Source: an uncultured Mucilaginibacter sp. (GTDB lineage Bacteria > Bacteroidota > Bacteroidia > Sphingobacteriales > Sphingobacteriaceae). From it: a stretch of DNA of 64,000 bases. Location: contig NZ_CAITNG010000024.1 of NCBI RefSeq assembly GCF_903893715.1, positions 1 to 64,000 on the forward strand, read 5' to 3'. The notes beneath the pieces are model-generated. The model saw only the letters and a program-made list of their open reading frames with translations. It was not told where the DNA came from and ran no database searches. The position numbers and the translations under genes were made by a program. The number at the start of each line of letters is the position of its first letter. The stretch's first letter is position 1. This document shows, piece after piece, positions 1 to 8,310 of the stretch.

Positions 1-84
1 CTCGTGTTGCCACCTTAATCCTTCCAGATATCCAATACAGGCTTCCTGAGTTGAAAATCTCGTAAATACTTCACTTACATTCAT
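1..84 (-). CDS. IS1595-family transposase, N-terminal 28 codons (cut by window edge)
   Basis: Reading leftwards from an ATG at 84-82, the frame is open to the window edge and begins MNVSEVFTRFSTQEACIGY, followed by LEGLRWQHE. This resembles the start of IS1595-type transposases, where a TEEACIxxLExxRW-like segment precedes the zinc ribbon. The zinc-ribbon cysteines and the DDE-type core would lie outside the window. It sits just downstream of the arabinose operon. I could not define the terminal inverted repeat; the IS end should fall between about 90 and 130. The call rests on 28 residues. Confidence 0.65.
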   Translation of the reverse strand, partial: MNVSEVFTRFSTQEACIGYLEGLRWQHE

Positions 85-133
85 TTGCATAAATATACAA
101 AAATTAAATGTCTATTCATGGGCTATTACTCTC

Positions 134-184
134 GAGAGGGGAGGGGGTGTGTCCTTAATGCGCTTTGCTTCAATAACACACCCC
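134..184. repeat. GC-rich inverted repeat in the IS/GH27 gap
   Basis: GGGGTGTGT at 134-142 is matched by ACACACCCC at 176-184. Around it lie C-runs and G-runs of the form CTCTCGAGAGGGGAG and CCCCTCTCAAGAGGGGA (120-222). Similar CCCCTnnnGGGG strings occur at 17373-17400, 47431-47470 and 47525-47562, so this looks like a dispersed intergenic family. Just beyond it, 236-274 is a chain of TTCAC/CAACT-like words that runs into the GH27 stop codon. Confidence 0.5.
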
Positions 185-270
185 TGCCACTACTCTTCCC
201 ATCGCACCCCTCTCAAGAGGGGAATTGCGTCTTTACACAACTCACCATTCACTATTCACAACTGACTAAT

Positions 271-1626
271 TCACTTCGCCGAAATCCTATACAACACCGC
301 CCCATGCTTATTCACAGTCGCGGTAAATATATTGCTCACCGTGCCCACATCTTTCTTGGCCCACAGGTCGCGCACTTTGCAGGCGCCATCAAAATCCAAA
401 TCGCTTAGTTTTACCGATATCTTTACCGGGTCGGCGGCATCACCGGGGTTAAATATGGCCACGTATTTATCGCCCGGGTTTTCGCCGTCGGCTATCCATA
501 CAATGCCATCCGCATTGCGCTGCAGTTCTTTATTGTTGCTGCTGGTCTTCAATACATTCATCACCTCTTTATTGTTGAGCAGCGACAAGGTAAACTCATC
601 ATTATCCGGCAAATTGCCCCCAAACATCATCGGCGAGCGGAAGATGGTCCACAGCGTCATCAGAGTATATTGTTCATCGTGTGTAAAGGCGGTCATCCTC
701 GGGTTGCCACGCTCAGCACGGATGCCAATCTTACCCAATGGCAGCATATCGCCATCGGGCCAGCCACCGGCTATGCGGTATTGGTTCCAACGCTCAAACA
801 CATCAAAATGGTCTTTCAGCATTTTCCAGTTATCCCAAAAGTCATCCACCGTGCGCCACATGTTGGCATTCTTCTGAATGTCAGCAGCGGCGTACACCGG
901 TGTTTCGCCAGGTGATGTACTGAGCACAATTTTTCTCCCGCAAAGGTCAATAGCTTTGCGTATCATGGCAACTTCGGGGCCGTGGTAGGGGCGCGACAGG
1001 TCGTCCACCTTTACAAAGTCGATGCCCCACTCGGCATACATCTTGAACAGCGAGTTATAATAATCCTGCGAACCTTCGCGACCGGGAAGTGTGCCGTACA
1101 TATCATGCAGCCAGGTACATTGGTCTTGTTTGTTGGCAACATCGGCAGCGGTATAAATGCTGCCATCTATCGGGAGTTTACGCTTTACCGCTTCCACCGG
1201 AACGCCACGCATAATATGTATCCCAAATTTTAAACCTTTGCCATGCACATAATTGGCCAGCGATTTAAAGCCCTTGCCATCCTTTGCCGACGGGAATTTG
1301 TTGACCGATGGCTGAAAACGGCCATATTCATCCAGTACATAATCGGGATTGGTTTCGTTATAACCGTGGGCTTTATCGTTGCCCACATACCAGCGTATAT
1401 CCACAATGATATATTCCCATCCCGCCGATTTTAGGTTTTTGGCCATATAATCGGCATTGGCTTTTACTTCATCTTCGGTAACGGTAGGGCCATAGCAGTC
1501 CCAGCTGTTCCAACCCATCGGAGGGGTAGGCGCCCATTGGTGAAAATCCTTTTTTTGCTGCGCATGCGCCGTTAGGGCAATACCTGCCGATAACAAAAGC
1601 GCCGCCGAAAATCCGGATAGTTTCAT
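271..1626 (-). CDS. Secreted GH27 glycoside hydrolase, probable beta-L-arabinopyranosidase
   Basis: A 451-aa exported enzyme with a Sec signal ending near AHA-QQ (residue 22). The GH27 (beta/alpha)8 domain opens with PPMGWNSWDCYG (about 36-46). The nucleophile is predicted as D208 in FVKVDD and the acid/base as D262 in RTVDD. GH27 alpha-galactosidases normally carry a DD pair after the second strand (IDDCW); here the motif reads VDIRW, so the second Asp is Ile77. An Asp-to-Ile change at this pocket was reported to turn a Streptomyces GH27 enzyme into a beta-L-arabinopyranosidase. The gene lies 13 bp after araD in the araB-araD transcript, which supports release of L-arabinose rather than galactose. 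An ordinary alpha-galactosidase remains possible. There is no C-terminal binding module. Confidence 0.8.
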   Translation of the reverse strand: MKLSGFSAALLLSAGIALTAHAQQKKDFHQWAPTPPMGWNSWDCYGPTVTEDEVKANADYMAKNLKSAGWEYIIVDIRWYVGNDKAHGYNETNPDYVLDEYGRFQPSVNKFPSAKDGKGFKSLANYVHGKGLKFGIHIMRGVPVEAVKRKLPIDGSIYTAADVANKQDQCTWLHDMYGTLPGREGSQDYYNSLFKMYAEWGIDFVKVDDLSRPYHGPEVAMIRKAIDLCGRKIVLSTSPGETPVYAAADIQKNANMWRTVDDFWDNWKMLKDHFDVFERWNQYRIAGGWPDGDMLPLGKIGIRAERGNPRMTAFTHDEQYTLMTLWTIFRSPMMFGGNLPDNDEFTLSLLNNKEVMNVLKTSSNNKELQRNADGIVWIADGENPGDKYVAIFNPGDAADPVKISVKLSDLDFDGACKVRDLWAKKDVGTVSNIFTATVNKHGAVLYRISAK

Positions 1627-1639
1627 GTTGTTGCTGCTT

Positions 1640-2338
1640 TTATTGACCGTAATAACTGCCCTCGCCGTGCTTACGTTCGTAATGTTTATTGATGAGCGCG
1701 TCTTTTAAACGCGGCGCTTTCGGATTTATTTGCTCCGTTAACAAAGCCATTTGGGCTATTGCTTCCAAAACAGCGCTGTTATGCACCGCTTTATGGGCAT
1801 TCTTGCCCCAGGTAAAGGGTGCGTGGTTGCCTACCAATATCATTTCCACTTCTTTATAGCTCATGCCTTTTTCGTGCAGGCAATTCATGATCTGGAAACC
1901 GGTTTGGAACTCGTAATCGCCTTTTATCATCTCGTCGCTCATCGGCGGCGCGCAGGGGATGTTCACGGTATTATAATCGGCATGTGTAGTACCAAAAATC
2001 GGGATGTCCCTTTGCGATTGCGCCCATGCCGTAGCGTAGGTGGAGTGCGTATGCACAATACCTCCAATGCTGTCCCAGTGTTTGTACAGCACCGCGTGGG
2101 TTTTGGTATCTGATGATGGGCGTAGTTTACCTTCAACAGTATTGCCATCAAAATCAACAATGACCATCTTTTCCGGCGACAGATCTTCATAAGCCACACC
2201 GCTCGGTTTTATCGCGAACACGCCCATCGACCGATCGACTGCACTCACGTTCCCAAAGGTAAAAATCACCAGCTTTAACTCCGGTAATTCCATATTGGCC
2301 GCGTAAGCTTCCTCTTGTATATGCTGATATTTACTCAT
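1640..2338 (-). CDS. araD: L-ribulose-5-phosphate 4-epimerase
   Basis: A 232-aa class II aldolase-fold protein of the usual AraD length. It converts L-ribulose-5-phosphate to D-xylulose-5-phosphate, which enters the pentose phosphate pathway. Visible family signatures include the phosphate-binding stretch SGVAYEDLSPEKMVIVD (about 46-63) and the metal-binding histidines in GGIVHTHSTYATAWAQ (about 93-108), with a further conserved segment LVGNHAPFTWG near 168. Its ATG overlaps the araB stop by one base (TAATG), so translation is coupled. The GH27 gene follows in the same transcript. araA, the isomerase of the pathway, is not in the window. Confidence 0.93.
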   Translation of the reverse strand: MSKYQHIQEEAYAANMELPELKLVIFTFGNVSAVDRSMGVFAIKPSGVAYEDLSPEKMVIVDFDGNTVEGKLRPSSDTKTHAVLYKHWDSIGGIVHTHSTYATAWAQSQRDIPIFGTTHADYNTVNIPCAPPMSDEMIKGDYEFQTGFQIMNCLHEKGMSYKEVEMILVGNHAPFTWGKNAHKAVHNSAVLEAIAQMALLTEQINPKAPRLKDALINKHYERKHGEGSYYGQ

Positions 2339-4014
2339 TAGTGTTTTGCTGTTTGTTGTTCAATAAAGTTACCCAGGCTATTGTATTGTTGATAGCGCCG
2401 GTTATAAATTTCCTGTGTGGCCTTGTCGGGAAAATACTCCACGTCAAAACCACCGCCCATGGCTGCCATGGCATCTTCAACCGTAGGGTAAATACCCGCT
2501 GCCGTTGCCGCGAACATAGTCGCGCCCATAGCGCAGGTTTGCTCCTGGCTGTGGATGCGGATAGGCATATTCAATACATCGGCCATCATTTGCATAATGT
2601 ATGGCGATTTGCGCGCTACACCACCCACGCCGATGATACCCTTCACCGGCACACCTTCGCTGATAAAGCGGTCAACTATTTTCTTCGCGCCAAAGCAGGT
2701 CGACTCGACCAATGCTTTAAATACCCGCGGCGCATCGCTGCCCAAACCCAAACCGGTAATGGCGCCTTTCAGTTCCTGGTTGGCGTCGGGGGTACGGCGA
2801 CCATTAAACCAGTCAACAGCCACTTCATTTTCATCTATCGGTAATAATGCTGCCTGGCGGCTCAGTTCAGGGATAATCTTGCCTGATACTTCGTCTCTCA
2901 ACAACTTCGCGGTAGCGGCATCAATAACTTTCGATTCTAATAAGATATCACCCAATGGCCATTCCAATAACTTACGGAACCAGGCATAAGTATCGCCAAA
3001 AGCCGATTGCCCGGCCTCCATGCCCAGCATTCCCGGGATAACCGAGCCATCTACCTGTCCGCAAATACCTTTAATGAGTTTGCCTTCAAGGTCAACAGCA
3101 GGAGCAACCAAAATATCGCAGGTGGAAGTACCCATCACTTTACTCAGGTGATAGGGCTCTATCTGCCCGCCAACGGCGCCCATGTGCGCGTCGAAAGCGC
3201 CAACACCAACCACTACATCGGTGGATAAGCCCAAACGCTCCGCCCATTCCTTGCTCAGGTTACCGGCCGAAACATCTGAAGTATAAGTATCTTTAAATAA
3301 TCGCGAAGTAATGCCTTTCAACAGCGGGTCGAGCGATGAGAAGAACTCATCGGGCGGCAAGCCACCAAATTCCGCCGACCATAAAGCCTTGTGCCCCGCG
3401 GAACAGCGCCCGCGTTTTATGTCAGAGGCATGTTTGCCGCCGGTCAGTAAAAAGGGTATCCAGTCGCAATGCTCCACCCAACTGTACATGGCTTTGCGTA
3501 CGGCTTCGTCGGTACGCAAAGTGCGCAGCAACTTGGCCCAAAACCATTCGGATGAATATATGCCGCCCACGTATTGCAGGTAATTGATATCAAATTTTGT
3601 GGCGTGTTCGTTAATTTCAGACGCTTCTTTTATGCCGGTATGGTCCTTCCACAACACAAACATGGCGTGCGGGTTGTTCTCAAAACCGGGTAACAACGCC
3701 AATGGTGTGCCGCTCTCATCAACCGCTACAGGCGTCGAGCCGGTAGTATCCACCGATATGGCTTTTACCGATGCCGCGCAATTGCCGCCTGCTTTGGCCA
3801 AACAATCTTTAATGGTTTTCTCCAAGCCATCAATATAATCCAAAGGGTGCTGCCTGAATTGGTTTTGCGGGGCGTCGCAAAAAAGGCCTTGCTGCCAGCG
3901 CGGGTAATAAAAAACCGACGAAGCCAGTTCATGCCCGTTTTTGGCGTCAACTAATACCGAGCGTACCGAATCACTTCCGTAATCTACGCCTATAACAAAA
4001 GTGTCTTTATTCAT
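2338..4014 (-). CDS. araB: Ribulokinase
   Basis: A 558-aa FGGY-family sugar kinase that phosphorylates L-ribulose with ATP. The N-terminal phosphate loop reads VIGVDYGSDSVRSVLVD (about 7-23), where the DYGSDSVRS form is typical of ribulokinase. VGVGAFDAHMGAVGGQ (about 268-283) provides the putative catalytic Asp, and the C-terminal ATP site has GVGGVARKSPYIMQMMADV (about 462-480). Length fits the family. It is the first gene of the minus-strand operon araB-araD-GH27. A perfect 8-bp-arm palindrome at 4047-4072 lies 33 bp upstream and is a probable operator. Confidence 0.94.
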   Translation of the reverse strand: MNKDTFVIGVDYGSDSVRSVLVDAKNGHELASSVFYYPRWQQGLFCDAPQNQFRQHPLDYIDGLEKTIKDCLAKAGGNCAASVKAISVDTTGSTPVAVDESGTPLALLPGFENNPHAMFVLWKDHTGIKEASEINEHATKFDINYLQYVGGIYSSEWFWAKLLRTLRTDEAVRKAMYSWVEHCDWIPFLLTGGKHASDIKRGRCSAGHKALWSAEFGGLPPDEFFSSLDPLLKGITSRLFKDTYTSDVSAGNLSKEWAERLGLSTDVVVGVGAFDAHMGAVGGQIEPYHLSKVMGTSTCDILVAPAVDLEGKLIKGICGQVDGSVIPGMLGMEAGQSAFGDTYAWFRKLLEWPLGDILLESKVIDAATAKLLRDEVSGKIIPELSRQAALLPIDENEVAVDWFNGRRTPDANQELKGAITGLGLGSDAPRVFKALVESTCFGAKKIVDRFISEGVPVKGIIGVGGVARKSPYIMQMMADVLNMPIRIHSQEQTCAMGATMFAATAAGIYPTVEDAMAAMGGGFDVEYFPDKATQEIYNRRYQQYNSLGNFIEQQTAKH

Positions 4015-4046
4015 AATTGGTTAATGTGTCTAATTAACACTTATTT

Positions 4047-4072
4047 TTTGACATTCTAAAATTTATGTCAAA
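4047..4072. promoter_or_regulatory. Palindromic operator candidate upstream of araB
   Basis: TTTGACAT (4047-4054) and ATGTCAAA (4065-4072) form perfect 8-bp arms around a 10-bp AT-rich spacer. Read on the minus strand, the spacer with the adjoining base contains TAAATTTT, a 7/8 match to the Bacteroidetes -7 box TAnnTTTG, so a bound regulator would cover the promoter. The likely ligand is the Nudix AraR encoded next door. It does not share an obvious half-site with the palindrome at 4953-4975, so two regulators cannot be excluded. Confidence 0.5.
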
Positions 4073-4124
4073 TTATTTGGATAATCGATGAGCAATAGAA
4101 ACGTAACAACTGTAAAGAAGATAT

Positions 4125-4835
4125 CTACACCAACTGCAAATGGTCGGGGTTGGGTATCAAATTCAAGAATGCGTGGAAATTCTCTTTGTATTTATTCTTA
4201 TCCAACACATAGTAAAACGCGCCTTTTTTAGAGTTCAGCTTGTCTTTGTCTTTTTGTTTGATGAGCAAGCCGGTGGATAGCAGCTTCCGGCTAAAGTTCC
4301 GTTTGTCGAATACACTATCGTATATCCCCTCGTACAAACTTTGCAGCTGCGGGATGGTAAATTTTTCGGGCAACAGCTCAAACAAAATAGGGTGGAGGGC
4401 AGCCTTGTAGCGCAATTTTTTCCGTGCGGTATCCACCATATCGTTATGGTCAAAAATCAGGGAAGGTATCTTATCCAGCTCAAACCATTCGGCATGGTAC
4501 TCGTGGCTCAACTGCTGCTCATATTTATGGATGTCAATCAGCGCGAAGTAGGCAATGCTCACTATCCTGTCTCCCGGGTCGCGGTAAACGGCGCCAAAGG
4601 CATGCAACTGTTCCATGTACACCCCTTCAAGTCCGGTCAATTTTTTTAAGATGTTATTGGCCGCTTCATCCAAACTCTCTTTGGTATTTACAAATCCCCC
4701 CATCAGGCTCCACTTGTGCATCTCGGGCTCTATACCACGTTGTATCAGCAACAGCTTCAACCTCTCGCCGTCAAAGCCAAAGATGATACAGTCGATTGCA
4801 ATTAATATAGGTGCTTGGTGGGCGTATTTGGCCAT
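4125..4835 (-). CDS. araR: Nudix-type transcriptional regulator of arabinose genes (AraR/NrtR family)
   Basis: A 236-aa protein with an N-terminal Nudix domain (about 8-140) and a C-terminal winged-helix part (about 155-225), the plan of NrtR-family regulators. The Nudix box starts GGFVNTKESLDEAAN, but the catalytic REUxEE segment reads NILKKL (61-66), so hydrolysis should be lost and the domain probably acts only as a sensor. Bacteroides AraR is a member of this group and responds to L-arabinose. It sits between araB and the divergent GH51 gene, next to palindromes at 4047-4072 and 4953-4975. The sensed ligand here is inferred from context. Confidence 0.85.
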   Translation of the reverse strand: MAKYAHQAPILIAIDCIIFGFDGERLKLLLIQRGIEPEMHKWSLMGGFVNTKESLDEAANNILKKLTGLEGVYMEQLHAFGAVYRDPGDRIVSIAYFALIDIHKYEQQLSHEYHAEWFELDKIPSLIFDHNDMVDTARKKLRYKAALHPILFELLPEKFTIPQLQSLYEGIYDSVFDKRNFSRKLLSTGLLIKQKDKDKLNSKKGAFYYVLDKNKYKENFHAFLNLIPNPDHLQLV

Positions 4836-4952
4836 TGGTTCAAGTATTCAGGGGCTAAAATTAATAAATTAATGCACATTTAATAATGTGGTAAGTCATG
4901 TTTTATAATAAAACCATGTTTTATGCACCCGATTGAACTTTTTTGATTAAAA

Positions 4953-4975
4953 ATAAATGTATAATCTACATTTAT
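4953..4975. promoter_or_regulatory. Palindromic operator candidate upstream of the GH51 gene
   Basis: ATAAATGTA (4953-4961) and TACATTTAT (4967-4975) are perfect 9-bp inverted arms with a 5-bp spacer, centred 84 bp before the GH51 ATG. A near -7 box, TACCTTAG, follows at 4987-4994. A second, imperfect palindrome built on CATG..TTTTA lies at about 4897-4918. The site is between araR and its likely target, so AraR binding is the simplest reading. Confidence 0.55.
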
Positions 4976-5047
4976 CAAAATATTTATACCTTAGTTTTTT
5001 ATACGGACGGCCATGTCTGCAAAACCTATCAAACCAATTATCGAACC

Positions 5048-6595
5048 ATGAAATTAACAGTAAAACTCTCTTTGGTGCTCTGTTTTTTGTACATCACCGG
5101 AAATTGCCAAACGCCGGTTACATTATCCATCAGCCCCGGCGATGCCAATCTCACCATCAGTAAGCATATTTACGGGCACTTTTCGGAACACTTAGGCCAT
5201 TGTATTTATGGTGGCTTTTGGGTCGACCCGAGCCTCAATGTGCCAAAAACAGACCGTATCCGCATGGATATTGTTGATGCCCTGGTTAAAATAAAGATAC
5301 CTAACCTGCGCTGGCCCGGCGGCTGTTTTGCCGATGAGTACCACTGGCGCGACGGCATTGGTCCGCGCGACCAAAGGCCCAAAATGGTGAATACCAACTG
5401 GGGTGGCGTAAGCGAAGACAACAGCTTTGGTACACACGAATTTTTGGAACTTTGCAAGCTATTGCATTGCGAACCCTACATAGCCGGTAACATGGGTAGC
5501 GGCACTGTAGAAGAAATGGCCAAATGGGTGGAATACCTCAATTGCGGTGCCGAAACCACTGTAACCAATATGCGCAAAGCCAACGGCCACCCCGATCCCT
5601 TTAAGGTTACCTTTTGGGGTGTGGGCAACGAAAGCTGGGGCTGCGGCGGTAATATGACGCCCGACTTTTACAGTGATAATTACAAACGCTACGCCACTTA
5701 CGCCCGCAACTATCCGGGTACACCGCTTAAAAAAATAGCCAGCGGCTCTAACGGTAAAGATTATAACTGGACAGATGTTTGTATGCGGAAAATTGGCGCC
5801 AACAACATGTGGGGCATTACCCTGCACTGGTATACCCTGCCAACCGGCAACTGGGGCGATAAAGGCTCGGCCACCAATTTTGACGAAGCGCAATATTTTA
5901 ACACCATGAAAAACTGTTGGGAAATGGACGACATCGTTGCCAAGCACTCGGCTATTATGGATAAGTACGACCCTACAAAAAAAGTAGCTTTAGTGGTTGA
6001 CGAATGGGGCGTGTGGACCAATGTTGAACCCGGCACCAACCCCGGCTTTCTGTTTCAGCAAAACAGCTTGCGCGATGCTTTGGTAGCGGGCACTACACTC
6101 AATATCTTTAACAACCATTGCGACCGTGTGCGCATGGCTTGTCTGGCACAAAGCATCAATGTTTTGCAGGCTTTGATTTTAACCGATAAGGAAAAAATGC
6201 TGCTCACCCCAACTTACCATGTGTTCGATTTATACAAAGTGCACCAGGATGCCAAATACCTGCCCATCAAATTTACTTCGCCCGATTATGTGGTTGGTGA
6301 TAGCAAATTACCGGCATTAAACGCCTCGGCCTCTATCGATTCGAACAAGGTTATCCATATCTCCATTGTCAATATCGATAACAGCAAAGCTATCAGCATC
6401 CGTACGGCATTGAGCGGTTTAAAATGGAGCACGGTTAGCGGACAAATTTTAACCTCAGCAAAAGTTACCGATATTAATACCTTTGATAAACCAAATAACA
6501 TCCATATCGTTAACTTTAACGGTGCCAAAAAAGACGGGAACGACCTTGTTGCCGATTTGCCGCCGCACTCCATCGTAGTTTTAGAATTAAAATAG
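5048..6595 (+). CDS. Alpha-L-arabinofuranosidase, GH51, exported
   Basis: A 515-aa GH51 enzyme that removes arabinofuranosyl caps from arabinan, arabinoxylan or arabinogalactan. The ATG at 5048 is chosen because it opens a clear signal peptide (MKLTVKLSLVLCFLYITGNC); the frame is open for 35 codons upstream, but these look like leader and contain the operator. The acid/base is E195 in WGVGNESWG and the nucleophile E319 in VVDEWGVW. The C-terminal beta domain runs from about 400. Many GH51 enzymes are cytosolic, so the signal peptide suggests periplasmic action. The mutarotase follows by 37 bp in the same direction. Confidence 0.93.
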   Translation: MKLTVKLSLVLCFLYITGNCQTPVTLSISPGDANLTISKHIYGHFSEHLGHCIYGGFWVDPSLNVPKTDRIRMDIVDALVKIKIPNLRWPGGCFADEYHWRDGIGPRDQRPKMVNTNWGGVSEDNSFGTHEFLELCKLLHCEPYIAGNMGSGTVEEMAKWVEYLNCGAETTVTNMRKANGHPDPFKVTFWGVGNESWGCGGNMTPDFYSDNYKRYATYARNYPGTPLKKIASGSNGKDYNWTDVCMRKIGANNMWGITLHWYTLPTGNWGDKGSATNFDEAQYFNTMKNCWEMDDIVAKHSAIMDKYDPTKKVALVVDEWGVWTNVEPGTNPGFLFQQNSLRDALVAGTTLNIFNNHCDRVRMACLAQSINVLQALILTDKEKMLLTPTYHVFDLYKVHQDAKYLPIKFTSPDYVVGDSKLPALNASASIDSNKVIHISIVNIDNSKAISIRTALSGLKWSTVSGQILTSAKVTDINTFDKPNNIHIVNFNGAKKDGNDLVADLPPHSIVVLELK

Positions 6596-6632
6596 AAAAC
6601 CAATAATATCCTAAAGAATAAAATTCAGTATT

Positions 6633-7775
6633 ATGAAAAAGAGACTTATTTTTACCAACCTTACGGGCCTGTTCATCATAGGCTCCATTTTTACATCGTG
6701 TATGAACAAAACCACTAACAATGCCTCAAAGCCCGGCATTACCAAACAAGCCTGGGATAGTGTAGGCAAACAAGCTGTCGACCTCTACACCCTCACAAAT
6801 AAAAATGGTGTCGAAATCAAAATATCAAACTACGGCGGTAAAGTAACCTCCTGGATAACAAAAGACAAAAGCGGAAAATCATCAAGCATTGTTTTAGGTT
6901 TTGATAGCGCTAAAAAATACACCCCGGCTGTACCTTATTTTGGCGCGCTGATAGGCCGCTACGGTAACCGCATTGCCAAAGGTAAATTTACTGTGGATGG
7001 TAAAGAATATACCCTGGCCACTAATAATGGCGTTAACCACCTGCATGGCGGCAATATTGGTTTTGATAAAGTAGTTTGGACCGCCGACCCGATAGTGGAT
7101 TCGGTATCAAGCTTGACCCTCAACTACCTGAGCAAAGACGGCGAAGAAGGCTACCCCGGTAACCTGAAAGTAACCGTTAAATACACTTTAACAGATGCAG
7201 ATGAGTTGAAAATTGAATACAAAGCCACAACCGATAAAGCTACCCCGGTAAACCTCACCAACCATAGCTATTTTAACCTAAGCGGCGACCCGACCACGCC
7301 GATTTTAGATGAAGAAATTCAAATCAACGCGGATAAATTTACTCCGGTAAACGATGCGTTGATCCCAACAGGAGAATTGAAGGACGTAAAAGGCACACCT
7401 TTCGATTTTACAAAACCAACAAAAATTGGCGCGCATATTAACGAAGTACCGGGCAAACCGGTAGGTTACGACCATAACTTTGTTCTCCGCGTATCCGACA
7501 CGACATTGCACCAGGCTGCGATAGTTTATGATGCGACAAGCGGCCGCCAGTTGGAAGTACTAACCACCGAACCGGGCATCCAGTTTTATACCGGTAACTT
7601 TTTAGATGGCACCCTGAAATTAGACAATGGCAAACCCATCAATCAACATACCGCGTTGTGTTTAGAGACCCAGCATTTCCCCGATTCACCAAACGAACCG
7701 GCTTTCCCGAACACTATTTTAAAACCCGGCGAAACATTGCACAGCACTACTATTTACAAGGTAACTGTACGATAA
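6633..7775 (+). CDS. galM: Aldose 1-epimerase (mutarotase), lipoprotein
   Basis: A 380-aa GalM-family protein that interconverts alpha and beta anomers of free sugars. A lipobox (FTSC, C23) predicts anchoring in the envelope. Typical signatures are GRYGNRIAKGKF (about 109-120), the catalytic-histidine region NHLHGGNIGFDKVVW (about 136-150), VNLTNHSYFNLSG (about 207-219) and, near the C-terminus, ALCLETQHFPDSPN with the likely catalytic Glu. It follows the GH51 gene and ends at a strong terminator (7805). Context suggests arabinose released in the periplasm as its substrate, while galactose remains possible. Confidence 0.92.
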   Translation: MKKRLIFTNLTGLFIIGSIFTSCMNKTTNNASKPGITKQAWDSVGKQAVDLYTLTNKNGVEIKISNYGGKVTSWITKDKSGKSSSIVLGFDSAKKYTPAVPYFGALIGRYGNRIAKGKFTVDGKEYTLATNNGVNHLHGGNIGFDKVVWTADPIVDSVSSLTLNYLSKDGEEGYPGNLKVTVKYTLTDADELKIEYKATTDKATPVNLTNHSYFNLSGDPTTPILDEEIQINADKFTPVNDALIPTGELKDVKGTPFDFTKPTKIGAHINEVPGKPVGYDHNFVLRVSDTTLHQAAIVYDATSGRQLEVLTTEPGIQFYTGNFLDGTLKLDNGKPINQHTALCLETQHFPDSPNEPAFPNTILKPGETLHSTTIYKVTVR

Positions 7776-7804
7776 AAAGAGATTTATTAGAGATTTTATA
7801 GAGG

Positions 7805-7833
7805 CGCATCCCGGTTTGGGATGCGTTTTTTTT
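7805..7833 (+). terminator. Rho-independent terminator after galM
   Basis: CGCATCCC (7805-7812) pairs with GGGATGCG (7818-7825) around a 5-nt loop and is followed by eight T. It closes the GH51-galM unit. Confidence 0.9.
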
Positions 7834-7849
7834 GTTCTATCTTGCAGTA

Positions 7850-8305
7850 ATGAAAAAACATCTGCTTACGGCAACCCTTCTACTTTCAGTCTGTTTTTTT
7901 GCTTTTAGCCAACCGGGTATAAACAACAAAATGAGTAAGATTGAAAATGAAATGGGTTATATCATTAAAAAATATAATCCTACGATTGCTAAAACCGATA
8001 CGAGTTTAACTTACACTTTTGCAGATACAGCGGCTCACTCTAAAGAATTGTATTTTGTATTTGACCAAGATAAAAAATGTAAACTTCGCAGTTGGACATA
8101 TACTGTAAGAGCATATTATCAGAAAACATTTAATGTCATACGCTTAAATAAAGGATCCGATTGGAAACAAATTGAACCCAATAAATACATATCAAAATAC
8201 TCAGAACATATGTTGCTTGTTGCTGATGACAAGAAATTGAGTATTATCGTTACACGCGTCAATTTTACCGAGGATGAGTTCAAGCAGTTGATAACTGCAA
8301 AATAA
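7850..8305 (+). CDS. Small exported protein of unknown function
   Basis: A 151-aa protein with a Sec signal (MKKHLLTATLLLSVCFFAFS). The ATG at 7850 is preferred over an in-frame TTG at 7832, which lies in the T-run of the upstream terminator. The mature part is lysine- and tyrosine-rich (YIIKKYNPTIAKTDTSLTY) with alternating hydrophobic strands and no cysteines. I do not recognise a family. Its codon use is more AT-rich than its neighbours. It stands alone between the galM terminator and a convergent gene that ends 5 bp away. Confidence 0.7.
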   Translation: MKKHLLTATLLLSVCFFAFSQPGINNKMSKIENEMGYIIKKYNPTIAKTDTSLTYTFADTAAHSKELYFVFDQDKKCKLRSWTYTVRAYYQKTFNVIRLNKGSDWKQIEPNKYISKYSEHMLLVADDKKLSIIVTRVNFTEDEFKQLITAK

Positions 8306-8310
8306 AAAGT

